Assembly: GCA_021298835.1 (NCBI GenBank)
Contig: JAJTHG010000018.1
Span: 1-64,000 of the forward strand
Length of the DNA stretch: 64,000 bases
Direction: 5' to 3'
Source of the DNA: Gemmatimonadota bacterium
GTDB taxonomy: Bacteria; Gemmatimonadota; Gemmatimonadetes; Gemmatimonadales; Gemmatimonadaceae
The notes below the pieces were generated by a model. That model was not told where the DNA came from. It did no database searches and worked only from the letters and a program-made list of their open reading frames with translations. Shown one piece after another: positions 43,135-51,724 of the stretch (the stretch's first letter is position 1; every line of letters starts with the position of its first letter). The position numbers and the translations under genes are program-made.

Positions 43135-44073
43135 GTGGCGCGAGACCCCCTGATCGGCACGACCCTCAACGGGTACACGATCCTCGAGTCGGTCGGGGAA
43201 GGTGGCACATCCGCCGTTTACCGCGCGACGCACCCGCAGCACGGCACGGTGGCCCTCAAGGTGCTGCGGGAGAAGCTGCGCCAGGACCGCACCGCCATCG
43301 CGCGATTCGTGCGCGAGGCGACATACGGGCTGCAGATTTCACACCACAACGCCGTACGCACGATCGAACAGGGCGAGGGGCCGGGTGGCCTGCAGTACCT
43401 CGCCCTCGAGTGGGCCACGGGCGAGCTGCTCGAGAAGTACGCCAAGCGTGTCGGGCCGATGCCGCCCGACGAGGTGGCGACGATCATCTCGCAGATCGCC
43501 GCGGCGGTCGCCGTGATCCACGCCCGTGGCATCGTCCACCGCGATCTGAAGCCGGACAACGCGATGTACGATGCGGCTACGCGCCACGTGAAGCTGCTCG
43601 ATTACGGCATCGCGGTCGCGACGGACACCGCCCCGAACGAACGGCTGACGCGCGCCGGCTTCTTCGTGGGGACGTTGCTGTACGTGGCACCGGAGGCGCT
43701 GTCGGGGGAGCTCCCGGGGCCCGCCGCCGACCAGTATTCGCTCGCCACGATCGCCTACTACCTCCTCACCGGCGTGCTGCCCTACGGGGCCAAGGCCCCG
43801 CGGGAGATGTTCACGATGCTGCTGTCGCAGCCCCCCACGCCGCTGAATCAGGCGAAGCCGGGGCTCCGATTCCCCGCGCCGATCGAGCAGGTCGTGATGA
43901 GGGGGCTCGCGCGGCCGCCGGGTGACCGCTACCCCGACATCGAGACCTTCGCCCGCGAGCTCGCATCCGCCTTGGCGCAGGGCGAGGCACCGTCACCGGT
44001 GCCCGGGCTGCCCGACGCCGAAGGCAGCGGCCTCTTCTCGAAGGTGCGAGGCCTCTTCGGCGGCAAGAAGTGA
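43135..44073 (+). CDS. Hanks-type serine/threonine protein kinase
   Basis: 312 aa from a GTG, kinase domain about 12-280 and no transmembrane or PASTA region, so cytosolic. G-loop VGEGGTSAVY, VALKV (ATP Lys), IVHRDLKPDNAMYD catalytic loop, LLDYGIA in place of DFG, YVAPEAL. C-terminal tail GLFSKVRGLFGGKK is short and basic. Stop overlaps the pyrE GTG by 4 bases, so the two are co-translated. Confidence 0.92.
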   Translation: MARDPLIGTTLNGYTILESVGEGGTSAVYRATHPQHGTVALKVLREKLRQDRTAIARFVREATYGLQISHHNAVRTIEQGEGPGGLQYLALEWATGELLEKYAKRVGPMPPDEVATIISQIAAAVAVIHARGIVHRDLKPDNAMYDAATRHVKLLDYGIAVATDTAPNERLTRAGFFVGTLLYVAPEALSGELPGPAADQYSLATIAYYLLTGVLPYGAKAPREMFTMLLSQPPTPLNQAKPGLRFPAPIEQVVMRGLARPPGDRYPDIETFARELASALAQGEAPSPVPGLPDAEGSGLFSKVRGLFGGKK

Positions 44074-44624
44074 CGACCGATCCGCAACGCCGGCTCGTAG
44101 CGCTCCTGGCGCGCGAGTCGGCGAGGACCGGTGACTTCGTGCTCGCCTCGGGACGGCGATCGTCCCTGTACATCGACGCGCGACGCACCACGATGCATCC
44201 CGAGGGCCTGACGCTCGTCGGGCCATTGGGATTGGCTGTCTGCTCGGCATGGGGAGCGTCGAGCGTCGGCGGCCTCACGCTGGGGGCAGACCCGATCGCC
44301 TACGCGATCGCGTACGCCAGCCAACTGGCCGGAACACCGGTCCGTGCGTTCACCGTGCGGAAGGAGGCGAAGCAGCACGGGACCGGCCAGCTGATCGAGG
44401 GCCAGTTCCGGCCCGGGGATGCCGTCGTGGTGGTCGAGGACGTGATCACCACCGGGGGATCGGCGCGCAAGGCCGTGGCCGCCGTGCGCGCCGCCGGCGG
44501 TGAGGTCCTGGGCGTGCTGGCGGTCGTGGATCGGGAAGAGGGCGGCCGCGAAGCCCTGGAACAGGACGGGCTCCGCGTCCATGCCCTCGTTCCCGCCCGA
44601 GAGATCCTGGCCGCCCTCACGTAG
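44070..44624 (+). CDS. pyrE: Orotate phosphoribosyltransferase
   Basis: 184 aa, GTG start overlapping the kinase stop. PRPP loop VVVVEDVITTGGSARKAV is the PRTase signature; GGLTLGADPIAYAIAY and VRKEAKQHGTGQLIEG are OPRT-specific loops. Makes OMP in pyrimidine synthesis. No other pyr genes lie nearby. Confidence 0.93.
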   Translation: MTTDPQRRLVALLARESARTGDFVLASGRRSSLYIDARRTTMHPEGLTLVGPLGLAVCSAWGASSVGGLTLGADPIAYAIAYASQLAGTPVRAFTVRKEAKQHGTGQLIEGQFRPGDAVVVVEDVITTGGSARKAVAAVRAAGGEVLGVLAVVDREEGGREALEQDGLRVHALVPAREILAALT

Positions 44625-44640
44625 CGACCGGGTCGCCCGT

Positions 44641-44682
44641 CTCAGGCCGCCCGTCTCAGGCCGCCCGTCTCAGGCCGCCCGT
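44641..44682. repeat. 14-bp tandem repeat, 3 copies
   Basis: Three exact copies of CTCAGGCCGCCCGT, preceded by the partial unit GCCCGT, just after pyrE. The stop codon of the convergent AraC-type gene (44670-44672) lies within the third copy, so repeat number would alter that gene's 3' end. Confidence 0.85.
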
Positions 44683-45599
44683 CGGTCGTCCGTCGCCGGC
44701 CGCCGTCGCGGCGGCGCATGCGGGACTCCGCCGAACGGCCGGAGCGAGCACAACGTCGTCGCGAACGGGGTGACGAGCTGCGCCCGGAAGTGGGCCAGCA
44801 TGGTGTCGAGGCCCTCCGTCCCCCGAAACTCCCAGGCCGTCCGCCCCGTCCAGCGCCGGATGTGGCGATTGAAGCACTGCGGCGAGGTGTACCCCAGCCG
44901 ATAGGCGACCTGCGCGATGGAGAGCCCGGGGTTCTCGAGCAGCGCAGCCGCGCGGACGAGCCGCGTCATGGCGAGGAACCGTTTGGGCGTCGGCACCCCC
45001 GCGCGGAAGAACCGCGAGGTCAGCGACGAGGCGCGCACCCCGAGCTGACGAGCCAGATCGCGGACGGTGGGCACCTCGCCGCTGCCATAGATCAGGGTGT
45101 CGAAGAACCGGCGCAGGTCGGGATGCATGGTGGGCAGCGCGTCGCGCAACATCGCTGCGAGGCGGCGATCGGCGTGCGCCTGCCGCTGCTGTGCCAGCAG
45201 GAGCCGCAGTTCCTGCCAACCGGCCGGTGTCCGCACGTCCACGAGCCGCGAGACCCCGGCCTGCCCAAGGGCGAGAGCCACCGGGGCGGCGGCGGGATCC
45301 GCCGACGAGAGCAGCGCGACCGCCGGCACGCGCGGAAACTCGCGCACCAGTCGCGCCAGGGACTGCGGGGTGCGATTGTCGCAACGCCCGATGCCAAGCA
45401 CGACGGCATCGACGCCGCTGCTGCGCAGGTCACGCAGGATCTCGTCGAGGGTTTCGCGATGCCGCATGCGGTACGTCCCCAAGGCGATCGCGTCGAGGCG
45501 CAAGCGCTCCTCGGGACTGACGACGGTGCCGATGACCGCTGGGTCTGGGCGTGCCGGGACGGGTGCAGGCGCGGACTGACGGAGACGAACGGGCGACAT
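44670..45599 (-). CDS. AraC-type regulator with receiver-like N-terminal domain
   Basis: 309 aa from the ATG at 45599, with AGGAGG upstream at 9-base spacing. C-terminal HTH: PTVRDLARQLGVRASSLTSRFFRAG and SIAQVAYRLGYTSPQCFNRHIRRWTG. The N-terminal half (SGVDAVVLGIG, VPAVALLSSADP, GVSRLVDVRTPAGW) has a response-regulator-like strand pattern, but I see no clear phospho-acceptor Asp pocket, so it may be a pseudo-receiver. Target unknown. Confidence 0.78.
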   Translation of the reverse strand: MSPVRLRQSAPAPVPARPDPAVIGTVVSPEERLRLDAIALGTYRMRHRETLDEILRDLRSSGVDAVVLGIGRCDNRTPQSLARLVREFPRVPAVALLSSADPAAAPVALALGQAGVSRLVDVRTPAGWQELRLLLAQQRQAHADRRLAAMLRDALPTMHPDLRRFFDTLIYGSGEVPTVRDLARQLGVRASSLTSRFFRAGVPTPKRFLAMTRLVRAAALLENPGLSIAQVAYRLGYTSPQCFNRHIRRWTGRTAWEFRGTEGLDTMLAHFRAQLVTPFATTLCSLRPFGGVPHAPPRRRPATDDRRAA

Positions 45600-45726
45600 G
45601 GACCGGGACCTCCTGAGTCGAGTGTGGGCCGAGCAAGAGCTGCACGAAGGCTCTGCCGCCACGATGCACTCATCGCGTCATTCGGGCGTCACAGCATCGA
45701 GCCCCGGTTTCGACTAGCTTTCCGAT

Positions 45727-46114
45727 GACGTCATCGACCGGACGGTCGCGTCGCGCGTCGCCTCGGCGACGTGGCGCCGAGGAAAGTCCGGGCTCCATTG
45801 GGCACGCCGCCAGGTAACGCCTGGGCCCGAGGTGCGCGAGCGCCGAGGGACGGACAGGGCAACAGAGAGCAGACCGCCGTCTCCGCGAGGAGGCGGTAAG
45901 GGTGAAACGGTGGGGTAAGAGCCCACCGCGCAACCGGCAACGGAAGCGGCACGGCAACCCCCGGCGGGAGCAAGGCCAAATAAGCGGCGAGGAGCGCCCA
46001 CTCCGATCAAGACGCCGCGGGTAGGCTGCTGGAGCGTCCGGGTGACCGGGCGCCGAGAGAAATGACCGTCACCCCGCGAGGGGGACAGGACCCGGCTTAC
46101 AGGTCGGTGACGTC
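45727..46114 (+). ncRNA. rnpB: RNase P RNA (bacterial class A)
   Basis: Catalytic RNA maturing tRNA 5' ends. The 5' and 3' ends pair in a 13-bp P1 helix (45727-45739 with 46102-46114, one G-U). Conserved elements in order: GAGGAAAGTCCGGGCTCC near 45779, ACAGAGAGCAGACCGCC, GGGTGAAACGGTGGGGTAAGAGCCCACCG near 45900, AGGCCAAATA, AGAGAAATGA, and GACAGGACCCGGCTTACAGG at the 3' end. Lies between the AraC-type gene and dnaN; the protein subunit gene rnpA is 3.2 kb away. Confidence 0.96.
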
Positions 46115-46138
46115 GCCGGGGGCCTCGCGGCCCCCGGC
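46115..46138 (+). terminator. Terminator-like hairpin after rnpB
   Basis: Perfect 10-bp stem GCCGGGGGCC / GGCCCCCGGC with a TCGC loop directly after rnpB. No T-run follows. Because rnpB and dnaN converge here, it may act in both directions. Confidence 0.6.
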
Positions 46139-46185
46139 CCACGCCGGACGGCGCGCCCGGTTGGCGGTCGCGCCGGCGCCGCCGC

Positions 46186-47295
46186 TCAGTCGACGAGGCG
46201 CAAGGGCATCACGAGAGCGAGGAACGCCGCAGGATCCTTCCAGGCCTCCGGCTCGATCGTCGCCGCCCGCTCCGGGGCCTTCAGGGTCAACTTCACCTCA
46301 TCCGTCGGGATGAAGCGCAGGACCTCGAGCAGGTACGAGGCGTTGAAGCCGATGTCGATCGGATCGCCGTCGAACCGCACCGGGATCTCGTCCTGCGCCT
46401 CGCCCAGGTCAGGGGTCTGGACGGCGAACTTCAGCATCCCGGCGTTGAACGACAGCTTGATGCGATGCGTCTGATCGCTCGCGATGACGCTCATGCGCTT
46501 GATCGCGCTGGTGAGGAGCGCTTTGTCCGCGATGCAGACCTTGTCGTTGTCCTTGGGAATCACCTGCTCGTAGTTCGGGTACGGCCCTTCGATCAGGCGC
46601 GTGAAGACCGACGTGAGTGGCGAGCGGAAGCCGAGGTGGTTCTCACCCTTGGCGATTTCGAGCTCCTCCTCGGCGGGAAAGAGCCGGCGGATCTGCTCGA
46701 GCGCCTTCGGGGGCACGATGAGGTCCTGCGACCCACCCCCCCCGTTGACCGGGAGCTCCATCTTGGCGAGCCGGTGCCCGTTCGTGGCGACCATGCGCAT
46801 GCGATCGGCACGCAGCTCCCAGAGGACACCGTTGAGGATCGGCCGGCTCTCCTCGGTGGAGACAGCAAAGGCAACGTGCGAGATCAGTTGCTGGAGTTCC
46901 CCCGACTTGATCCGGAGGGCATTGGCGAACTTCACAGCCGGGAATGCCGGGAACTCGTCCTTGGGAAGGCCGAGGAGCTTGAACTTCGAGCGACCGCATT
47001 CGAGCGTGATCCGCTGGTCCCCGCTCGAGGCCACCTTCACCGGATTCGGCGGCAACTCGCGGGCGATCTCGATGAGCTTCTTGGCCGGGATCGTGATGCC
47101 CCCCGGACTGTCAACGTCAGCGGCGACCTCCGTCGCCACCGCGATGTCGAGGTCGGTACCGGAGAGCCGGATTCCCTTGTCCGTCGTCTCGACCAGGATG
47201 TTGGCGAGGACGGGGAGGGTGGTCTTCGACGGAATGCTCGCCCCGACTGCCGACAGGCCTTCCTGGAGCTTCTCGCGCGTGATCGTGAAACGCAT
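46186..47295 (-). CDS. dnaN: DNA polymerase III beta sliding clamp
   Basis: 369 aa, three repeated clamp domains: MRFTITREKLQEGLSAV; GTDLDIAVA; ATNGHRLAKMEL; QTHRIKLSFNAG; and the characteristic C-terminal MPLRL. Lies 232 bases downstream of dnaA on the same strand, with no recF or gyrB following; instead rnpB converges on it. Confidence 0.97.
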   Translation of the reverse strand: MRFTITREKLQEGLSAVGASIPSKTTLPVLANILVETTDKGIRLSGTDLDIAVATEVAADVDSPGGITIPAKKLIEIARELPPNPVKVASSGDQRITLECGRSKFKLLGLPKDEFPAFPAVKFANALRIKSGELQQLISHVAFAVSTEESRPILNGVLWELRADRMRMVATNGHRLAKMELPVNGGGGSQDLIVPPKALEQIRRLFPAEEELEIAKGENHLGFRSPLTSVFTRLIEGPYPNYEQVIPKDNDKVCIADKALLTSAIKRMSVIASDQTHRIKLSFNAGMLKFAVQTPDLGEAQDEIPVRFDGDPIDIGFNASYLLEVLRFIPTDEVKLTLKAPERAATIEPEAWKDPAAFLALVMPLRLVD

Positions 47296-47527
47296 CTGGA
47301 TACTCCGCGGCCCGTCACCGGGCTCCTGTTCCTCTCATTCCCTTAGAAGGAAAGACAGGAGGATGTAGTAGCAGGCGGCGTGGAAATGTGTACGAACGGC
47401 GTAACCTACTGCACCAGCAAGGGTTGGCAACGCTCTCGAAATGTGCAATGGGGTCTTGGAAACGCGTGGGAAACCCCCGGAATACGCAACGGTGACACGC
47501 GCGAGACGGACAACCGCGGAAGGGTGT

Positions 47528-48922
47528 TCATGATCCGCGACTTTCCAACAGCAGGCGAAGCCGGTCGGTCCGATCCCGTATCTCCTTGTCCTCGGCCAAC
47601 ATCGCCTTGGCGCGGTCGAGACTGTGGATCACGGTGGAGTGGTCGCGGTTCCCGAACGCCTGCCCGATCTCCACGAGCGACGTGCCGAGCAGGTCGCGGA
47701 TGAGGTACATCGCGATCTGCCGGGGCACCGTCAGGACCTTGGTACGGGTCTGCGAGCGGAGACCCTCGGGTGTCACCCCCCATTCCTTGGCCACCGCCTG
47801 CTGGATCGTGTAGGGGGTGAGCCCGGGGTCTCCGAACTGGCCGTCGGCGCCAGGGCGCAGCTTGTCGCGCAACGCCTCACGGGCGAGGTCCACCGTGATC
47901 GTCCCTCTCCGGAGCGACGCGAACGCCAGCAGCTTGATGATCGAGCCCTCGAGCTCGCGAACCGAGGCACGCACGTTTTCCGCAATGAACCGGAGCACCG
48001 CCTCGGGGATCGTGTGATTGAGGGCGTCGAGCTCGACCTTTCGCTGGAGGATGGCGATCCGGTGCTCGAGGTCGGGCATCCCGACGTCGGCGACCATACC
48101 CCACTCGAACCGCGAGACGAGGCGCGCTTCGAGGCCGGGGATCTCGTTGGGCGGCCGATCGCTGGTGAGGACGATCTGGCGCCCCGCCTCATACAAGGCG
48201 TTGAACGTGTGGAAGAACTCTTCCTGCGTCCGCTCCTTGCCGGCGATGAAGTGCACGTCGTCCACGAGCAGGACGTCGGCCTTGCGGTACTGGTTCTTGA
48301 AGCTCGCCTGGCTGCCGTTGCGCATCGCCGCGATGAGCTCGTTGACGAATTGCTCACTGGGGACGAAGGCGATGCGGAGCTCCCGCCGCCGCTGCAGCAG
48401 GGCGTGCCCGAGCGCCTGCATCAGGTGCGTCTTGCCGACCCCGGTCGGCCCGTAGATGAAGAGCGGGTTGTAGGTCTTGCCGGGCGACTCGGCGGCTCCT
48501 TGCGCAGCAGCGGCTGCGAGTTCGTTGGACTTTCCGATGACGAATGTGCTGAAAGTGTATCTGGGGTTCAGCGTGGTGTTTATGCCGCCGGTCTGCTGCT
48601 CGTCTGTTTTGACGATGTCGCCACTTGATGATGGAGCAACAAACAAATCCATCTGGTCTCGTTTTGCTCTCTCCTCGTCCACCCTGAAGATGATTCGGAC
48701 AGGATGACCGATTGCCGTCGCCGCGTAGGAGGCCAGGAGGGGCGCATGCTTGGCTTCGTTCCACTCGACGGCCATCTGGTCCGGGACGGCGACCTCGATG
48801 GTGTCGTTCTCGTAGCGAAACGGCCGAGCGGGCTCGAGCCAGGTCCGGAAGGTCAGGTCGGAGATGTCGGGGCGCGCCGCGTCGAGCAGACGGGTCCAGG
48901 CTTCGGCGGCAGAAAGGGACAT
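47528..48922 (-). CDS. dnaA: Chromosomal replication initiator
   Basis: 464 aa from the ATG at 48922. Domain I EAWTRLLDAARPDISDLTFRTWLEP; linker; AAA+ domain with Walker A GPTGVGKTH, Walker B VLLVDDVHF and sensor/box VII segments (GLEARLVSRFEWGM); domain IV helix-turn-helix ending NRDHSTVIHSLD. Between domains I/II and III (about 48530-48665) the codons are atypical: TTG TTT GTT GCT CCA TCA TCA AGT, AAA ACA, ATA, AGA. The dnaA-dnaN spacer (47296-47527) shows no clear DnaA-box cluster. Confidence 0.97.
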   Translation of the reverse strand: MSLSAAEAWTRLLDAARPDISDLTFRTWLEPARPFRYENDTIEVAVPDQMAVEWNEAKHAPLLASYAATAIGHPVRIIFRVDEERAKRDQMDLFVAPSSSGDIVKTDEQQTGGINTTLNPRYTFSTFVIGKSNELAAAAAQGAAESPGKTYNPLFIYGPTGVGKTHLMQALGHALLQRRRELRIAFVPSEQFVNELIAAMRNGSQASFKNQYRKADVLLVDDVHFIAGKERTQEEFFHTFNALYEAGRQIVLTSDRPPNEIPGLEARLVSRFEWGMVADVGMPDLEHRIAILQRKVELDALNHTIPEAVLRFIAENVRASVRELEGSIIKLLAFASLRRGTITVDLAREALRDKLRPGADGQFGDPGLTPYTIQQAVAKEWGVTPEGLRSQTRTKVLTVPRQIAMYLIRDLLGTSLVEIGQAFGNRDHSTVIHSLDRAKAMLAEDKEIRDRTDRLRLLLESRGS

Positions 48923-48968
48923 CTCGGTGGTGACCGGGGCGGATCTTCGGACCAGAGGGAGGGGGGCG

Positions 48969-48997
48969 AACCTAGGAATTGCCTGTGGAAAAGTCAA
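48969..48997 (-). promoter_or_regulatory. Candidate dnaA promoter with internal DnaA-box-like site
   Basis: On the minus strand TTGACT (48997-48992), a 17-base spacer and TAGGTT (48974-48969). The spacer contains TTTTCCACA (48992-48984), one mismatch from the DnaA box TTATCCACA, placed to let DnaA repress its own promoter. The -10 is only a partial match. Confidence 0.5.
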
Positions 48998-49049
48998 CGC
49001 ATGTGATGTGCCCGGCCGTGGCTTCCTTTCCCGTGAACGGCCGAGGGAC

Positions 49050-49078
49050 TTGATCCAAGTGCCGGAGCCAGCGATACT
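49050..49078 (+). promoter_or_regulatory. Candidate rpmH operon promoter
   Basis: TTGATC (49050-49055), 17 bases, GATACT (49073-49078), each matching the sigma-70 hexamers at four of six positions with ideal spacing. It would start transcription about 40 bases before rpmH and serve rpmH-rnpA-yidD-yidC. Confidence 0.45.
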
Positions 49079-49125
49079 TACGGTCTTCCATCTGACACAC
49101 CCTTTCGTTCGTTTCGGAGCAGCAC

Positions 49126-49290
49126 ATGGGCAAGCCGACGTACCGGCCGCGCAACAAGCGGCGAATCGCGACGCACGGGTTTCGCGCGCGCATGGAGACC
49201 AAGTGGGGCCGCGCGACGCTCAGCCGTCGTCGCAAGAAGGGTCGGAAGCGCCTGACCGTGAAGCTGCCGAGCAAGTACGGCGGCGTCTGA
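49126..49290 (+). CDS. rpmH: Ribosomal protein bL34
   Basis: 54 aa, Arg/Lys-rich: [19 protein letters not shown], then the family core [17 protein letters not shown]. Slightly longer than the usual 44-47 aa owing to its N- and C-termini. Classic position divergent from dnaA and 7 bases upstream of rnpA. Confidence 0.96.
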   Translation: MGKPTYRPRNKRRIATHGFRARMETKWGRATLSRRRKKGRKRLTVKLPSKYGGV

Positions 49291-49297
49291 CGGTGCC

Positions 49298-49645
49298 TTG
49301 CTCGCACGTCGGCATCGGCTGACCCGGGCGAGCGACATCGCGCGTGTGCGCGCGGAGGGGAAGCGGATCCGGACGAGCCTGCTGGAGGTCCGGGTCGCCG
49401 CTTCCCCTCGTAGCATTCCGCGGGTCGCGGTGGTGGTCGGGAAGCACGGGCACGGCTCGGTGGAGCGCAACCGGCTCAAGCGGCGGGTCCGCGAGCTGGT
49501 GCGCACGCGGATCCTTGCTGGCCTTGGCGCTACCGATTCGGTCTGGCGCCCGGCACCTGCGGCTTACGAGGCGACGTTCGCCCTGCTGGAGGCCCAGGTG
49601 CTGTCCCTGGGCCGGACGCTCGGCGCGATTCCTCTGGAGGGCTGA
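49298..49645 (+). CDS. rnpA: RNase P protein component
   Basis: 115 aa from a TTG at 49298 ([17 protein letters not shown] aligns with family starts). Signature [13 protein letters not shown] (RNR motif) binds the RNase P RNA encoded at 45727-46114. Stop overlaps the yidD start (TGATG). Confidence 0.93.
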   Translation: MLARRHRLTRASDIARVRAEGKRIRTSLLEVRVAASPRSIPRVAVVVGKHGHGSVERNRLKRRVRELVRTRILAGLGATDSVWRPAPAAYEATFALLEAQVLSLGRTLGAIPLEG

Positions 49646-49854
49646 TGCGGCATGTCCTGATCTGGCTGGTCCGGCTGTATCAAGTGGGGCTCTCCCCGCT
49701 GCTGGGCCCGTCGTGCCGCTACCTTCCCACCTGTTCCTCGTACGCCATCGAGGCGCTCGACACGTACGGCGCTTGGCGCGGCGGCTGGATGGCGCTGCGG
49801 CGCATCGGCCGCTGCCACCCGTTTCGAGCGGGTGGATTCGATCCTGTTCCCTGA
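49645..49854 (+). CDS. yidD: Membrane protein insertion efficiency factor
   Basis: 69 aa. Typical YidD pattern: [31 protein letters not shown] with three Cys, then [18 protein letters not shown]. Amphipathic, membrane-associated; aids YidC insertion. Sits between rnpA and yidC as in most bacteria. Confidence 0.95.
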   Translation: MRHVLIWLVRLYQVGLSPLLGPSCRYLPTCSSYAIEALDTYGAWRGGWMALRRIGRCHPFRAGGFDPVP

Positions 49855-49869
49855 CGAACGGCACGCGTG

Positions 49870-51597
49870 ATGGATAGGCGGTTGATTCTGGCGTTGACGC
49901 TCGGCGTCGGCGTGATCCTGCTCTCGAACGTCCTATTCCCGCCGCCGCCCGCGCCGGTGGCGAAGGGCGCACCGTCCGTGACGGCCCCGGGGATTCCGGC
50001 ACCGACCTCGCCGAGCGGTGGCGGGCAGCCGACTGCCGCGCCGCCGGCCGGGGCGGTGCCGGCTCCGGCGGGCGCCGCCGCCGCACCGGCGGCGACGCCC
50101 GCGTCTGTGGCGGCGGCCCCGGCGGAGACGCTGGTCGTCACGACGCCCAAGGCGACGTATCGGCTCAGCACCTACGGGGCGACGATCGTCGGGGCGACGA
50201 TGAACGACTTCGCCTCGCTGACGAGCGGGGCGAGGGCCGACGCCTCGACGCCGCGCGTGGAACTGGTGCGGCCGCGCGAGACGCTGTTCACCTATGGCGT
50301 CGTGGTCCCCGGGGACACACTGTCGCTCGTGGGGGTGCCGTTCGCGGCGACCCGGACGAGCGACGCGGTGGGCGAGACGATCACCTTCACCGGGACGGCG
50401 GGCAGCGGCGCGACTGCGGCGACGGTGACGATCGCCTATACCTTCGCGCGCGACACCGCCAAGGCGTACCGGGCGCTGGTGCGTGCGAGCGTGGCGGGTG
50501 TCGCGGGGACTCCCTACCTGCTCGTGGGGATGCCGGCCGGGCTCTCGCTGACCGAGTCGGACCCGTCCGAGGCGGCCAATCACACGGCGTATGCGTGGCA
50601 CCGCAAGGGTGGCGACGCGAGCATCCTGCCGTTCGGCAAGCTCGACCCGGGTGAGACGCGCCTCGAGCCCGGACCGCACACGTGGGTCGTGGCGAAGTCG
50701 AAGTACTTCGTCGTCGGCGTGCTGGGGATGAGCGAGGCCGAGACGCCGTTCGAGGAAGTGCACTTTGCCGGCGGGGTGCGCACGGAGAAGGCGGCGCTCA
50801 ACGGCGTGGCCAGCGTCGTCACCTCGCTCAAGGGCGGCAACGCGGCATGGGAGCTCTTCCTCGGGCCGCAGGAATGGAAGCGGCTGCTGGCAATGGGGCG
50901 CGACTTCGAGAACTCGAACCCCTACGGGGGCTGGCTGCAGGGGGTCGTGCAGCCGTTCGCGACCATCGTCATGCGGATCCTCCTGTGGATGAAGCAGACG
51001 ACGCAGCTGAACTACGGGTGGGTGCTGGTGATCTTCGGCCTCGCGGTGCGGCTGGTGCTGTGGCCGCTCAACCAGAGCGCGATGCGCACGAGCATCCGGA
51101 TGCAGCGCATCTCGCCGGAGCTGCAGGCGGTGCAGGCGAAGTTCAAGAGCGACCCGCAGAAGATGCAGGCCGAGGTCATGAAGGTCTACGCGGCGCACGG
51201 ACTGTCCCCGTTCAGCGCGTTCTCGGGCTGCCTGCCGATGCTGCTGCCGTTGCCGGTGCTGTTCGCGCTCTTCTTCGTGTTCCAGAACACGATCGAGTTC
51301 CGTGGCGTCAGCTTCCTGTGGCTGCCGGACATCTCGATGAAGGACCCGCTCTACGTCATCCCCCTCGCGATGGGGGCGACGATGTACCTGCTGAGCTGGA
51401 TCGGGATGCGCAATGCGCCGCCGAACCCGCAGGCGAAGCTGATGAGCTGGCTGTTCCCCGTGATGATGACGTTCCTGTTCCTGAACTTCGCGAGCGGGCT
51501 CAACCTGTACTACACGGTGCAGAACCTGGCGGCACTGCCGCAGCAGTGGCTGCTCGCCAACGAGCGGGGCAAGGAGCAGGCGCGGGTGAAGGGCTAG
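49870..51597 (+). CDS. yidC: Membrane protein insertase
   Basis: 575 aa from the ATG at 49870 (GTG one codon before). Gram-negative type: N-terminal anchor LILALTLGVGVILLSNVLF, Pro/Ala-rich linker, large periplasmic beta domain (about 95-345), then the conserved insertase core: NYGWVLVIFGLAVRLVLWPL (hydrophilic-groove Arg), FSGCLPMLLPLPVLFALFFVFQN and FPVMMTFLFLNFASGLNLYYTV. No mnmE follows; a repeat array and a convergent gene do. Confidence 0.96.
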   Translation: MDRRLILALTLGVGVILLSNVLFPPPPAPVAKGAPSVTAPGIPAPTSPSGGGQPTAAPPAGAVPAPAGAAAAPAATPASVAAAPAETLVVTTPKATYRLSTYGATIVGATMNDFASLTSGARADASTPRVELVRPRETLFTYGVVVPGDTLSLVGVPFAATRTSDAVGETITFTGTAGSGATAATVTIAYTFARDTAKAYRALVRASVAGVAGTPYLLVGMPAGLSLTESDPSEAANHTAYAWHRKGGDASILPFGKLDPGETRLEPGPHTWVVAKSKYFVVGVLGMSEAETPFEEVHFAGGVRTEKAALNGVASVVTSLKGGNAAWELFLGPQEWKRLLAMGRDFENSNPYGGWLQGVVQPFATIVMRILLWMKQTTQLNYGWVLVIFGLAVRLVLWPLNQSAMRTSIRMQRISPELQAVQAKFKSDPQKMQAEVMKVYAAHGLSPFSAFSGCLPMLLPLPVLFALFFVFQNTIEFRGVSFLWLPDISMKDPLYVIPLAMGATMYLLSWIGMRNAPPNPQAKLMSWLFPVMMTFLFLNFASGLNLYYTVQNLAALPQQWLLANERGKEQARVKG

Positions 51598-51724
51598 CGT
51601 CACGTCCGGGCGGCGACGCCGGGATCCGCCCCCGACGGGCCTGAGGAACGAAGGGGCACGGAGCGAGGACATGGGTACCCGGATACCACATGACTTCCTC
51701 CGTGCCCCTCCGTTGTCTCCAGCC

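Noticed and set aside
45670-46142. Open frames across the minus strand of the RNase P RNA
   Set aside because: The region has all conserved rnpB elements and a long P1 pairing; the frames are by-products of GC-rich RNA sequence.
47296-47527. dnaA-dnaN spacer as origin of replication
   Set aside because: No DnaA-box cluster or AT-rich unwinding stretch seen; cannot be supported from the sequence alone.
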